Shown here: positions 29,446 to 37,700 of the stretch, piece after piece
Position numbering within the stretch: position 1 is the first letter of the stretch
Layout of the letters: every line of letters begins with the position of its first letter
Source: Peribacillus frigoritolerans
GTDB lineage: Bacteria; Bacillota; Bacilli; Bacillales; DSM-1321
Assembly: GCF_030676415.1 (NCBI RefSeq)
Contig: NZ_JAUUTW010000028.1
Location: forward strand, 1-64,000
Direction: 5' to 3'
DNA length: 64,000 bases
Notes under the pieces: model-generated
Told to the model about the DNA's origin: nothing
What the model saw: only the letters and a program-made list of their open reading frames with translations
Databases searched by the model: none
Position numbers and translations under genes: made by a program

Positions 29446-29951
29446 CTCCCATAAATAAATCGGATTGTCATTCAACTGGTGATATCCCATGCCTTTGGAC
29501 CTGTATCATTTTTGGAACCCATAAATTCAAAAAAGCTAATTGTGGATAATGGATATTAGGGGGTATCAAACAGGTTTAAACGTGCTTATATTAAATGCAT
29601 AAACAGAGGAGGAAAATGAAAATACGGGTTTTTAATTTTCTTTTATCATCAACACTGCTTACGATGAGTGGTGAAATTCCGGGTATGTAATACCTCAATA
29701 ACCGTTTTATTTATAAGGACAGTACCTGTTTTTTATCTAACATCTTTCTCTAATAAAGGTTTGATGATTTTGATAGTAGCTGCTGTTATATTGAGTGCTT
29801 TAACTTAGTAAATCATAAAACCAATTATAAAAAGATTAACTAAAACCAGTAATCATTTATCCTTTTATATCTGTTGCAGCTACATATTATGTCTAATCTT
29901 CCCCCGAAGCTGCCCCCAAAAGAAAAACTCTAATGACTTTTGGACAGCTCA
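29446..29951. other. AT-rich gap with possible gene remnant
   Basis: About 500 bases without an intact gene. AGGAGG at about 29608 precedes an ATG (about 29616) that opens a 24-codon frame, MKIRVFNFLLSSTLLTMSG and a few more residues, then stops. Further on, another frame encodes a hydrophobic stretch with VPVFYLTSFSNKG and ILIVAAVILSALT before a stop. Together they look like pieces of a small decayed membrane-protein gene, but I do not recognise the parent, and chance cannot be excluded. Confidence 0.35.
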
Positions 29952-30884
29952 TTATTTTTTTAAGTGTGGCCGATGCACCAAAAGGATGAGGTTGGAGAAT
30001 TGCCGTGCGAAAGGCAAGACGGCCAAAGAGGTCAAGATATTGAAAATGACACTGGCATGGGCGAGCTGTGTCCCCTTGTTTTCGGTGAAAAAGGCAGCGG
30101 TGCTTTCCAGTATGTCCACAAAAGGCAGGAATGCGGCAACTCCGATGACGTTTAGCCATATATGTGCATATGCTGTGAAGGCAGCTTGTCTACCAGAACC
30201 GATGCTGGCCATGTATCCGGTGATGCAAGTGCCTATATTCGATCCGAGCATGATGATGATTGCGGAGGAGACGGATAACTCCCCATTCATCAAAAAGCTC
30301 ATGGCTATCCCGATGGTTGCCGAACTGGAGTGAATGAGTGCGGTCAATAATATTCCTGCTAATAGGGCATAACTCATATGGCTCTCTATGTAATGGATGA
30401 GCGTTTGAATGGATGGATTCGCTGCAATCGGTGTCGAAAGCGTTTTAAAACCGCTCATCGCCGCGAAGATGGCCGAGATTCCGATCAGGGACATCCCTAA
30501 GCTTCTCGGTAATGCTTTTGGCATGAAGCAAAGGAAAGCGCCGCTTACGACACCGGGAATGATCCAACGATCCAAAGAGAAGGTCATGAACTCTGCTGTA
30601 AAGGTGGAGCCGATATTCGTTCCAAGAATAATCCCGATTGTTTGCGGGAACGTTAAGCTTCCTGCGGAAACGAGGCCGACCGTCATGACCATGACCGCTG
30701 AGCTGCTCTGCAGGATCCCCGTGAAGATGGTTCCGGCCATGAAGCCTTTCCAGGGCTTATCCGTAACCTTTGAAAGAAAAGTTTTTAATGCTGCACCGGA
30801 CAAATTGAACAGTCCGATTCGTAAAACTGACATACCTGCCAAAAATATCGCAATGAATAAAAGGAATAAAAATAGCTCATGCAT
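29952..30884 (-). CDS. yqeW: Na/Pi-cotransporter II-related membrane protein YqeW
   Basis: A 310-residue membrane protein with two copies of the Na/Pi cotransporter repeat: each has a QSSSA- or HSSSA-type motif (TGILQSSSAVMVM near 60, LIHSSSATIGIA near 190) followed by GTNIGST or GSNIGTC. Sodium-coupled phosphate transport is the family inference; substrate is untested. Start: AAGGGGTG is placed for the ATG at 30884 and not for the GTG three codons earlier. It lies opposite to deoC and rpsU; B. subtilis yqeW has the same place between mtaB and rpsU. Confidence 0.85.
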   Translation of the reverse strand: MHELFLFLLFIAIFLAGMSVLRIGLFNLSGAALKTFLSKVTDKPWKGFMAGTIFTGILQSSSAVMVMTVGLVSAGSLTFPQTIGIILGTNIGSTFTAEFMTFSLDRWIIPGVVSGAFLCFMPKALPRSLGMSLIGISAIFAAMSGFKTLSTPIAANPSIQTLIHYIESHMSYALLAGILLTALIHSSSATIGIAMSFLMNGELSVSSAIIIMLGSNIGTCITGYMASIGSGRQAAFTAYAHIWLNVIGVAAFLPFVDILESTAAFFTENKGTQLAHASVIFNILTSLAVLPFARQFSNLILLVHRPHLKK

Positions 30885-31024
30885 GACCGTCACCCCTTAG
30901 TAAGCTTATGGCCCATTAACGGGAGACATGCTATAAATTGGATTTTCATGCAAGTTGAATGATCGTTTAGTGAAAAATTATGATAATAACATGATGATAT
31001 TCAAAATAAGTTTGATTTTATTGG

Positions 31025-31053
31025 TTGACCTGCTAAAGATGATATATTATAAT
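31025..31053 (+). promoter_or_regulatory. Sigma-A promoter of rpsU-yqeY
   Basis: TTGACC (31025-31030), 17 nt, TATAAT (31048-31053), about 68 nt before the rpsU start. Confidence 0.85.
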
Positions 31054-31120
31054 TGTTTAGTACATGTATAACATGTTGACAACTTGAGTTAGTGTGTTGT
31101 TTTCGGAGGGAGGGAAAGAG

Positions 31121-31294
31121 ATGTCTAAAACCGTCGTTCGTAAAAACGAATCGCTTGAAGATGCTCTTCGTCGTTTCAAACGTACTGTATCTAAAGCAGG
31201 ATCGCTTCAGGAAGCTAGGAAGCGTGAATTTTATGAAAAACCAAGCGTAAAACGTAAGAAAAAGTCTGAAGCTGCAAGAAAACGTAAATTCTAA
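31121..31294 (+). CDS. rpsU: Small ribosomal subunit protein bS21
   Basis: A 57-residue, very basic protein of the 30S subunit with the family pattern [20 protein letters not shown] and a lysine/arginine-rich end. GGAGGGAGGGAAAGAG precedes the ATG at 31121. It is followed 14 nt later by yqeY, an old and conserved pair. Confidence 0.97.
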   Translation: MSKTVVRKNESLEDALRRFKRTVSKAGSLQEARKREFYEKPSVKRKKKSEAARKRKF

Positions 31295-31308
31295 GAGAGG
31301 GTGGAAAG

Positions 31309-31752
31309 ATGAGTCTTCTCGAGCGTTTAAATAATGATATGAAACAAGCGATGAAGAACAAGGAAAAGGACAAACTATCTGTTATTCGGATGCTGAAAGC
31401 TTCTATTCAAAACGAAGCCTTGAAGCAGAGACAAGATTTAACAGATGATGAAGAATTGACAGTGCTCTCTCGCGAATTAAAACAACGCAAAGACTCCCTC
31501 CAGGAGTTTGAAAACGCAGGTCGTTCAGATCTCGTGGATAAAGTCCGCACCGAACTAGTATACGTAGAGGCATATATGCCTGAGCAACTTTCAGAAGAAG
31601 ACATTTCTAAAATCGTTGAACAAACGATTGAGGAAGTCAATGCAACATCCAAAGCAGATATGGGCCGAGTTATGGGAGCTTTAATGCCTAAAGTTAAAGG
31701 TAAAGCGGATGGTTCTCTAGTAAACAAATTAGTACAACAACATCTATCTTAA
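31309..31752 (+). CDS. yqeY: GatB/YqeY domain protein
   Basis: A 147-residue protein with the helical tail domain also found at the C-terminus of GatB ([13 protein letters not shown], then [21 protein letters not shown], the loop that contacts tRNA in amidotransferases). Free-standing YqeY has no settled function; RNA binding is a reasonable inference. AGAGGGTGG precedes the ATG. Co-transcribed with rpsU. Confidence 0.92.
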   Translation: MSLLERLNNDMKQAMKNKEKDKLSVIRMLKASIQNEALKQRQDLTDDEELTVLSRELKQRKDSLQEFENAGRSDLVDKVRTELVYVEAYMPEQLSEEDISKIVEQTIEEVNATSKADMGRVMGALMPKVKGKADGSLVNKLVQQHLS

Positions 31753-31777
31753 ACTCTAAACTTAAAACTCGAAACCT

Positions 31778-31808
31778 AACCGCAGGCAAATTGCCTGTGG
31801 TTTTTGTG
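31778..31808 (+). terminator. Terminator of rpsU-yqeY
   Basis: AACCGCAGGCAA pairs with TTGCCTGTGGTT (one wobble) and is followed by a T run. Confidence 0.88.
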
Positions 31809-31887
31809 TATTTCATGAATTTTATGCGTATATTATTGCAACGAAGCCTAAGATTATAGGGGCACTTTTAATTTTATTTGCTTTTTT

Positions 31888-31913
31888 TGAAACCTTTTTC
31901 ATATACATACGTA
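31888..31913 (+). promoter_or_regulatory. Sigma-W promoter of the nfeD-floA operon
   Basis: TGAAAC (31888-31893), exactly 16 nt, CGTA (31910-31913): the full sigma-W consensus. In B. subtilis yqeZ-floA-yqfB is a sigma-W operon induced by cell-envelope stress, so the control is conserved. Confidence 0.9.
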
Positions 31914-32050
31914 ATAACTAAAGAACAGAGTAAAGGGTTGCTTCATTTGCTCCTTATTCGAATGTTAGTTGCGAGCTGAATTTACTGGTAGGTTTTCCTT
32001 CTGAATATAGAGGCACTTACCGCGTTTAATACGGGAAAGGGGGCGTTCCG

Positions 32051-33376
32051 TTGAAAATTTGGCGTTATTTATCTGTACTCTTATTTGGATTGCTGTTCAC
32101 CATGTCTTCTTTTGGGGGATCGACGGTTTCTGCAAACGAGAAGATCGTTTACCATGTTCCAATTGAAGAAACGGTGGAAAAGGGACTCTCGGCCTTTTTG
32201 GAACGCGCGCTGACCACTGCTGAAGCAGCTGATGCAGATCTTGTCGTTTTCGAGGTGAATACCCCTGGAGGTGCTGTGGATGCAGCAGGGAAAATTGCAA
32301 AGTTACTAACGGATTCACCAATCAAGACAGTTGCCTACGTCAATAATAGGGCTTTATCTGCAGGGGCATACATTTCTCTAAGTGCAGATGAGATCTATAT
32401 GGTCCCGAGTGCCACCATGGGATCTGCGGCTGTGATTGATTCAACAGGGAACGCTGCAGGTAAGAAAGCACAATCTTATTGGTTAGCTGCCATGAAGACT
32501 GCTGCAGAACAAAATGGACGTGATCCCATATACGCCCAGGCAATGGCGGATGTTGACATCGATCTACCCGAATATGGAGCGGAAAAAGGGAAGTTGCTGA
32601 CATTTACAGCTGAACAGGCAAAAAAAGCTGGATATAGTGAAGGCACCGTCTCTGGGAAAGCGGAGCTGTATAGTATACTTGGAGTTGAGGATGCTGATAT
32701 TCGGTCAATCGAAGAAAGCTTTCCTGAGAAACTTGCCCGCTTCTTGACCAACCCGATCGTCGTTCCCATTTTATTAACGATAGCGGGAATCGGGATTGTG
32801 ATGGAATTGTTTTCACCCGGTTTTGGAATTCCGGGGGTCATTGGAATCACCAGTCTTGTCTTATTCTTCTATGGTCATCTTGTCGCCGGTATCACCGGAT
32901 ACGAATCGTTAGCGATGTTCATCATTGGGGTCATTCTCGTACTAATTGAATTTTTTATCCCGGGGGGGATTATCGGGCTGCTTGGATTTACAGCGATAGT
33001 GGGGAGTCTTTTCCTCGCAACAGGTGATCCGGTCCATATGTCGATATCCTTGCTAATTGCGGTCACCGTATCCATTTTGGTATTCATCCTACTTGTAAAG
33101 GTGTTTGGAAAACAGATGAAATTTTTCAGGAAAATGATATTAACCGATGCAACAAAAACGGAACAAGGATATGTCAGCAATCCGAATCGTTTGGATTTAT
33201 TAGGTGTAGAAGGGAAGGCCCTTACAGATTTGAGGCCTTCAGGAACAGCTTTGGTCAAAGAAGAAAGAGTGGATGTCGTGACCGAAGGAAGCTTTATTTC
33301 CAAAGGTTCGTCAATCATTATCGTTAAAGTTGAAGGATCAAGGGTAGTCGTCCGGGAAATTCCGGATTCAAATTAA
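32051..33376 (+). CDS. yqeZ: NfeD-family membrane serine protease homologue YqeZ
   Basis: Long-form NfeD protein, 441 residues. A signal segment (about 1-27) leads to a ClpP/SppA-like domain with NTPGGAVDAA near 75 and the putative nucleophile Ser in ALSAGAYISL near 104; about five membrane segments follow (230-355), then a C-terminal OB-fold NfeD domain (385-435). Proteins of this kind pair with flotillins such as the next gene product and may cut or support them at membrane domains. The start is TTG after GGGAAAGGGGG. Confidence 0.92.
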   Translation: MKIWRYLSVLLFGLLFTMSSFGGSTVSANEKIVYHVPIEETVEKGLSAFLERALTTAEAADADLVVFEVNTPGGAVDAAGKIAKLLTDSPIKTVAYVNNRALSAGAYISLSADEIYMVPSATMGSAAVIDSTGNAAGKKAQSYWLAAMKTAAEQNGRDPIYAQAMADVDIDLPEYGAEKGKLLTFTAEQAKKAGYSEGTVSGKAELYSILGVEDADIRSIEESFPEKLARFLTNPIVVPILLTIAGIGIVMELFSPGFGIPGVIGITSLVLFFYGHLVAGITGYESLAMFIIGVILVLIEFFIPGGIIGLLGFTAIVGSLFLATGDPVHMSISLLIAVTVSILVFILLVKVFGKQMKFFRKMILTDATKTEQGYVSNPNRLDLLGVEGKALTDLRPSGTALVKEERVDVVTEGSFISKGSSIIIVKVEGSRVVVREIPDSN

Positions 33377-33408
33377 AATTATAAGATACGGGAAGGATGA
33401 ATCATTAA

Positions 33409-34416
33409 GTGATAACTTCAGGAACGATATTTATTGTACTGGCAGTGATTGCTGCTATCATCGTATTGGCAGTGTTTTTCACATTCGTACCAGTAATGTT
33501 ATGGATTTCCGCTTTAGCGGCAGGAGTCAAAATCAGTATATTTACATTAGTTGGGATGAGGCTTCGCCGTGTTATACCAAGCAGGGTCGTCAATCCCCTT
33601 ATCAAGGCCCATAAGGCTGGGATAAATGTTTCAACGAATCAATTGGAGAGCCATTACCTTGCAGGCGGTAATGTCGATCGAGTGGTGAATGCATTAATTG
33701 CTGCAGAACGTGCCAATATCACGTTACCTTTCGAACGGGGTGCAGCTATTGACCTTGCCGGTCGTGATGTCTTGCAGGCTGTTCAAATGAGCGTTAATCC
33801 GAAAGTGATCGAAACTCCGTTCATCTCAGGTGTAGCGATGAATGGTATTGAAGTGAAAGCGAAGGCAAGGATCACGGTCCGCGCCAACATTGAACGCCTG
33901 GTCGGTGGTGCCGGTGAAGAGACGATCATTGCCCGTGTAGGGGAAGGGATCGTATCGACGATCGGTGCTTCTAAAATGCACACGGATGTACTGGAACATC
34001 CCGATTTGATTTCAAGAACGGTTTTATCGAAAGGGTTGGATTCAGGAACGGCATTCGAAATTCTTTCCATTGATATCGCTGAAGTGGATATCGGTAAAAA
34101 TATCGGGGCCATATTACAGACGGACCAAGCCGAAGCCGATAAGAAAATAGCCCAGGCAAAGGCCGAAGAACGCCGTGCGATGGCTGTTGCGCTTGAACAG
34201 GAAATGGTTGCCCGTGTTCAGGAAATGAGAGCGAAGGTTGTTCAATCCGAAGCGGAAGTTCCGCTGGCCATGGCTGATGCACTGAAAAGCGGAAACCTTG
34301 GAGTGATGGATTATATGAATATCCAAAATATCACGGCCGATACGGATATGCGCGGTTCCATCAGTAAAATATCCGAAAATCCAAAAGATAACAACAATAA
34401 CCATAATAATAATTAG
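33409..34416 (+). CDS. floA: Flotillin-like protein FloA
   Basis: Scaffold of functional membrane microdomains. The 335 residues have a membrane hairpin at about 5-45 ([21 protein letters not shown]), an SPFH-like domain and a C-terminal alanine/glutamate-rich coiled coil ([22 protein letters not shown] onward), very similar to B. subtilis FloA (331 aa). The GTG start follows GGGAAGGATG at rather long spacing. Located between its NfeD partner and yqfB under the sigma-W promoter. Confidence 0.95.
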   Translation: MITSGTIFIVLAVIAAIIVLAVFFTFVPVMLWISALAAGVKISIFTLVGMRLRRVIPSRVVNPLIKAHKAGINVSTNQLESHYLAGGNVDRVVNALIAAERANITLPFERGAAIDLAGRDVLQAVQMSVNPKVIETPFISGVAMNGIEVKAKARITVRANIERLVGGAGEETIIARVGEGIVSTIGASKMHTDVLEHPDLISRTVLSKGLDSGTAFEILSIDIAEVDIGKNIGAILQTDQAEADKKIAQAKAEERRAMAVALEQEMVARVQEMRAKVVQSEAEVPLAMADALKSGNLGVMDYMNIQNITADTDMRGSISKISENPKDNNNNHNNN

Positions 34417-34438
34417 GTCAGGGAAGGAAGGTCTTTAA

Positions 34439-34930
34439 ATGGGAGATTTTATTGATTTCTTTCTCAAGAACCCATTCCTTATCATTGTCTTGATCGGTAT
34501 TTTAACGTCCATGTTAGGAAAGAAAAAACAGGCTCAAGATCCTAACACGCCTCCGAAAAAGAAATGGCAGGAGGTCATGCGGGAGCTTCAAGGTGAAATG
34601 CAAGGGGATCAGCAGCAAAGGCCTGCTCCTGCTCCCGTAAGGAAAGTCGAACAGCAGGCAGCACAGGCTGTTGAAGTGATCGATGAGACGAAGAGCGAAG
34701 CGGATGAAAGGATTGCGGAGCTTAGGCGGATTCAGCAGAAGTACGATCAAGAGCGTTTATATCAAAAAGCGAAGGCAGATCAACTTACATCAACGATTTC
34801 TGATAAAAACAGTCCGGTCTACCGGAAAGGACCGTCGTTTGGCAAAAAGCAGCTGATTGATGGCATCATCATGTCAGAAGTGCTGGGACCGCCAAGGGCG
34901 AAGAGAAGTCTTCAGAGGTCCAGAAGGTGA
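34439..34930 (+). CDS. yqfB: YqfB-like membrane-anchored protein
   Basis: A 163-residue protein with one N-terminal membrane segment (about 7-24, FLKNPFLIIVLIGILTSML), a polar helical middle rich in Gln, Pro and Lys, and a basic end. Called from its place as third gene of the nfeD-floA operon and its topology; the sequence itself offers no enzymatic motif. GGGAAGGAAGG precedes the ATG. A role at FloA membrane domains is inference. Confidence 0.75.
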   Translation: MGDFIDFFLKNPFLIIVLIGILTSMLGKKKQAQDPNTPPKKKWQEVMRELQGEMQGDQQQRPAPAPVRKVEQQAAQAVEVIDETKSEADERIAELRRIQQKYDQERLYQKAKADQLTSTISDKNSPVYRKGPSFGKKQLIDGIIMSEVLGPPRAKRSLQRSRR

Positions 34931-35009
34931 TTCGGAGCCCCGGGCTTTTTAAGCCCGTCATTAAATGAGCATGAAAAAATAGACTTTCATTCACTTATAA
35001 TTTTGTGCT

Positions 35010-35057
35010 AGAACCCTCTTTCATTTCATACATTGAGATGAAAGGGGGTTCTTTTTT
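35010..35057 (+). terminator. Terminator hairpin overlapping the yqfC ribosome binding site
   Basis: AGAACCCTCTTTCAT (35010-35024) pairs with ATGAAAGGGGGTTCT (35038-35052), 15 bp with one wobble, then a T run to 35057 and at once the yqfC ATG at 35058. The 3' arm contains the yqfC Shine-Dalgarno AAAGGGGG. A transcript from upstream should both terminate here and hide the ribosome binding site. Confidence 0.85.
35027..35034 (+). promoter_or_regulatory. Sigma-E-like -10 element for yqfC inside the hairpin loop
   Basis: CATACATT matches the sigma-E -10 consensus CATACANT. Start of transcription would be near 35041, inside the 3' arm of the hairpin, so the sporulation transcript could not form it. 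The region 14-15 nt upstream lacks a good sigma-E -35, so the call is tentative; yqfC and yqfD are sigma-E genes in B. subtilis. Confidence 0.5.
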
Positions 35058-35342
35058 ATGGCACGCAATTGGGGAAAAAAAGTGAAACAGCTTATGACCA
35101 AAACAATGGACCTTCCGCAAGATGTCATGATGGACCTGCCGCGAATTACAATGATCGGACAATTACATATTTATATTGAAAACCATCGTGGCTTATTGGC
35201 TTTTACAGACAGAGAAGTGCGATTGATGCTGAAAAATGGGCAGTTGCTGATAAAGGGAAATGCCTTTGTCATAAAGACGATTTTGCCGGAAGAAATCATG
35301 CTCGAAGGCAAAATTGACAAGGTTTATTTTATCAATGAATGA
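35058..35342 (+). CDS. yqfC: Sporulation protein YqfC
   Basis: A 94-residue protein of the YabP/YqfC family (pattern LPRITMIGQLHIYIENHRGLLAF and ILPEEIMLEGKIDKVYF). YqfC is made in the mother cell under sigma-E; YabP relatives are needed for spore coat or cortex assembly. Followed after 15 nt by yqfD. Its ribosome binding site lies in the 3' arm of a terminator hairpin. Confidence 0.9.
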   Translation: MARNWGKKVKQLMTKTMDLPQDVMMDLPRITMIGQLHIYIENHRGLLAFTDREVRLMLKNGQLLIKGNAFVIKTILPEEIMLEGKIDKVYFINE

Positions 35343-35357
35343 TCCCGGGAGGTCTCC

Positions 35358-36545
35358 ATGAAAAACCAATGGACAAACTATTATACAGGCTATGTAAAGG
35401 TGAAGGCTTATGGCAAAGGTTCAGAACGGCTGATTAATATGCTGACGAGAAGGGGGCTTCATATCTGGGAAGTGAAGCGTGTCGGAAGTGAAGCCCTGAT
35501 TTTCCATATGGATATCAGGGATATCCCCAAACTCCGTCAGGTCATGCGTAAGAGCGATTGTAAAGTAAAGTTCATGCAGGGAAAGGGTTTCCCTTTCCTA
35601 ATGAAGAGAGTCATGAAAAATAGCGGGTTTTTAGCGGGGATGATCGCTTTCCTGCTTTGCATATTTGTACTTTCAAATATGGTATGGGGCATCGAGGTTC
35701 AAGATGCCAAACCGGCAACCGAGCACGCCATCCGGAAAGAATTGGACAAGATGGGCGTAAAGATCGGTAAAGTGCAATTCTTTGTTGATGATGTGGATAC
35801 GATTCAGCGTAAGCTCTCGGACCGTGTTGGTGCATTGACATGGGTAGGGGTAGAGCTAAAGGGAACGACATACCATTTTCGGGTTGTGGAAAAACGGCAG
35901 CCTAAAGAAGTCGAGAAAACATCTCCACAGAATTTGGTAGCTTCAAAAAAGGCGATCATCACTGATATGTTCGTTCAAAAAGGACAATCTATTGTTAATG
36001 TGAATGATTATGTAGGAAAAGGGCAGCTTCTCGTTTCAGGATTGATTGGAAAAGAGGATAAACAGGAAATTGTATCCGCACAGGGAGTAATAAAAGGGAA
36101 AACGTGGTATAAAGCGAAAGTGGAAGTTCCGTTAAAAACCAATTTTTCTGTTTTTAACGGAGATGAAACGAGCAGGCACTTTTTGAAAATGGGGGGCTTT
36201 TCCGTTCCGGTATGGGGTTTCAAGGATCCGGGATATGAAAAACAGGAAAAAGAAACGACAGTGAGGCCTTTTCACTTTCTTCAATGGGAACTGCCCATTT
36301 CTTATAAACAAGTGACCTTAAGGAGCAAGGAAGATATTGTACGGAGTTATACGGAGAAAGAAGCGGTGGAGGAAGGCAAGAAAATGGCTAAAGCGGAATT
36401 GAAAAAGCATTTAGACGAGGAAGATGAAATCGTCGAAGAAAAAATTTTGCACGAAAGCATGGAGAATGGTAAAGTTAAATTATCTATACATTACCAAGTT
36501 ATTGAAGATATAGCGATTGGACAGCCAATCATTCAAGGAGACTAA
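35358..36545 (+). CDS. yqfD: Sporulation membrane protein YqfD
   Basis: A 395-residue sporulation protein: an N-terminal cytoplasmic domain, a single membrane segment (about 89-112, FLAGMIAFLLCIFVLSNMVWGI) and a large outer domain with POTRA-like features (AIRKELDKMGVKIGKVQFFVDD and LTWVGVELKGTTY). Essential for engulfment-stage gene expression in B. subtilis by report; molecular role unclear. GGGAGGTCTCC precedes the ATG. Confidence 0.92.
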   Translation: MKNQWTNYYTGYVKVKAYGKGSERLINMLTRRGLHIWEVKRVGSEALIFHMDIRDIPKLRQVMRKSDCKVKFMQGKGFPFLMKRVMKNSGFLAGMIAFLLCIFVLSNMVWGIEVQDAKPATEHAIRKELDKMGVKIGKVQFFVDDVDTIQRKLSDRVGALTWVGVELKGTTYHFRVVEKRQPKEVEKTSPQNLVASKKAIITDMFVQKGQSIVNVNDYVGKGQLLVSGLIGKEDKQEIVSAQGVIKGKTWYKAKVEVPLKTNFSVFNGDETSRHFLKMGGFSVPVWGFKDPGYEKQEKETTVRPFHFLQWELPISYKQVTLRSKEDIVRSYTEKEAVEEGKKMAKAELKKHLDEEDEIVEEKILHESMENGKVKLSIHYQVIEDIAIGQPIIQGD

Positions 36546-36548
36546 CGA

Positions 36549-37511
36549 ATGGCAGATGATGTGAAAGTAATTAAGCTCGAAATAGAATCACCCAATGAAG
36601 CGATCGCTCTATTGGGCAATGGAGATTCAAATGTAAAAGTGCTCGAAGAGGAGCTTGGCATTTCCGTCATAACCCGAGGTGAAGCGGTGAGTGTTGCCGG
36701 GGATATCGAGCGGGTAACGATGGGGGAGGAAATCCTCAAGGCATTATTGACAGTGGTCAGAAAAGGAATTGCAATCAGTTCCAGAGATGTGCTTTATGCA
36801 ATTGAATTGGCAAGAAAAGGCACATTGGAGTATTTCGGTGAATTATATGATGAGGAAATCGCTAAAACGGCTAAGGGGAAATCCATTAAAGTCAAAACAA
36901 TCGGGCAGAGATACTATATCCAGGCAATAAAGAAACAGGACCTTGTATTTGGAATTGGGCCTGCCGGGACCGGGAAGACCTATCTTGCTGTAGTGATGGC
37001 CATCAATGCATTGAAAAATGGACATGTTAAACGGATCATCCTGACACGGCCTGCCGTCGAAGCAGGGGAAAGCCTTGGTTTTCTGCCTGGTGATCTGAAG
37101 GAAAAGGTAGATCCTTATCTAAGGCCGCTGTATGACGCTCTCCATGACCTCCTAGGGTTGGAACAGACGCAAAGGATGATAGAGCGCGGAACGATCGAAA
37201 TAGCTCCTCTGGCTTATATGAGGGGCCGTACGCTTGAAGATGCCTTTGTCATATTGGATGAAGCCCAGAATACGACGGAAGCCCAAATGAAGATGTTCTT
37301 GACCAGGCTTGGTTTCGGATCGAAAATGGTCATTACGGGAGATCGGACCCAGATTGACCTTCCAAAAGGTATAAAGTCAGGTCTTGTCCGGGTAGAAGAA
37401 ATCTTGAAGAATGTTAAAGGCCTTTCCTTTGTTTATTTTGAACAAAGTGATGTAGTAAGACATCCGCTTGTCGCCAAAATCATTACTGCTTACGAGCAGG
37501 CGAAATCATAA
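36549..37511 (+). CDS. phoH: PhoH family ATPase
   Basis: A 320-residue protein with an N-terminal KH-like region and an RNA-helicase-like ATPase core: Walker A GPAGTGKT at 137-144, Walker B AFVILDEAQN and the TGD motif ITGDRTQIDLP. PhoH proteins are thought to act on RNA, often next to ybeY as here (four genes on). CAAGGAGACTAACGA precedes the ATG, 3 nt after yqfD. Confidence 0.93.
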   Translation: MADDVKVIKLEIESPNEAIALLGNGDSNVKVLEEELGISVITRGEAVSVAGDIERVTMGEEILKALLTVVRKGIAISSRDVLYAIELARKGTLEYFGELYDEEIAKTAKGKSIKVKTIGQRYYIQAIKKQDLVFGIGPAGTGKTYLAVVMAINALKNGHVKRIILTRPAVEAGESLGFLPGDLKEKVDPYLRPLYDALHDLLGLEQTQRMIERGTIEIAPLAYMRGRTLEDAFVILDEAQNTTEAQMKMFLTRLGFGSKMVITGDRTQIDLPKGIKSGLVRVEEILKNVKGLSFVYFEQSDVVRHPLVAKIITAYEQAKS

Positions 37512-37512
37512 G

Positions 37513-37547
37513 AAAAAATCCGCCATTTCAATCGGCGGATTTTTCGT
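37513..37547 (+). terminator. Terminator of yqfC-yqfD-phoH
   Basis: AAAAATCCGCC pairs with GGCGGATTTTT around an 9-nt loop, T run in the 3' arm. Confidence 0.88.
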
Positions 37548-37700
37548 GATGTGTCTAAATGACAAACTTTATGGTGAAAAAGTGGATATAGAATGAAAGA
37601 AGCTTTACATTTATCAATACGAAGGTGAAAATTCACATAAAAACTGTTATGATTTTACATATCTAGAATAATAAACATCATTTTTTTAGGAGGACCTTCC

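Noticed and set aside
29964..30900. Several plus-strand open frames opposite yqeW
   Set aside because: They are antisense shadows of the intact cotransporter-like gene.
34941..34957. CGGGCTT/AAGCCCG hairpin after yqfB as a terminator
   Set aside because: Seven-bp stem without a T run; the much better terminator is at 35010-35057.
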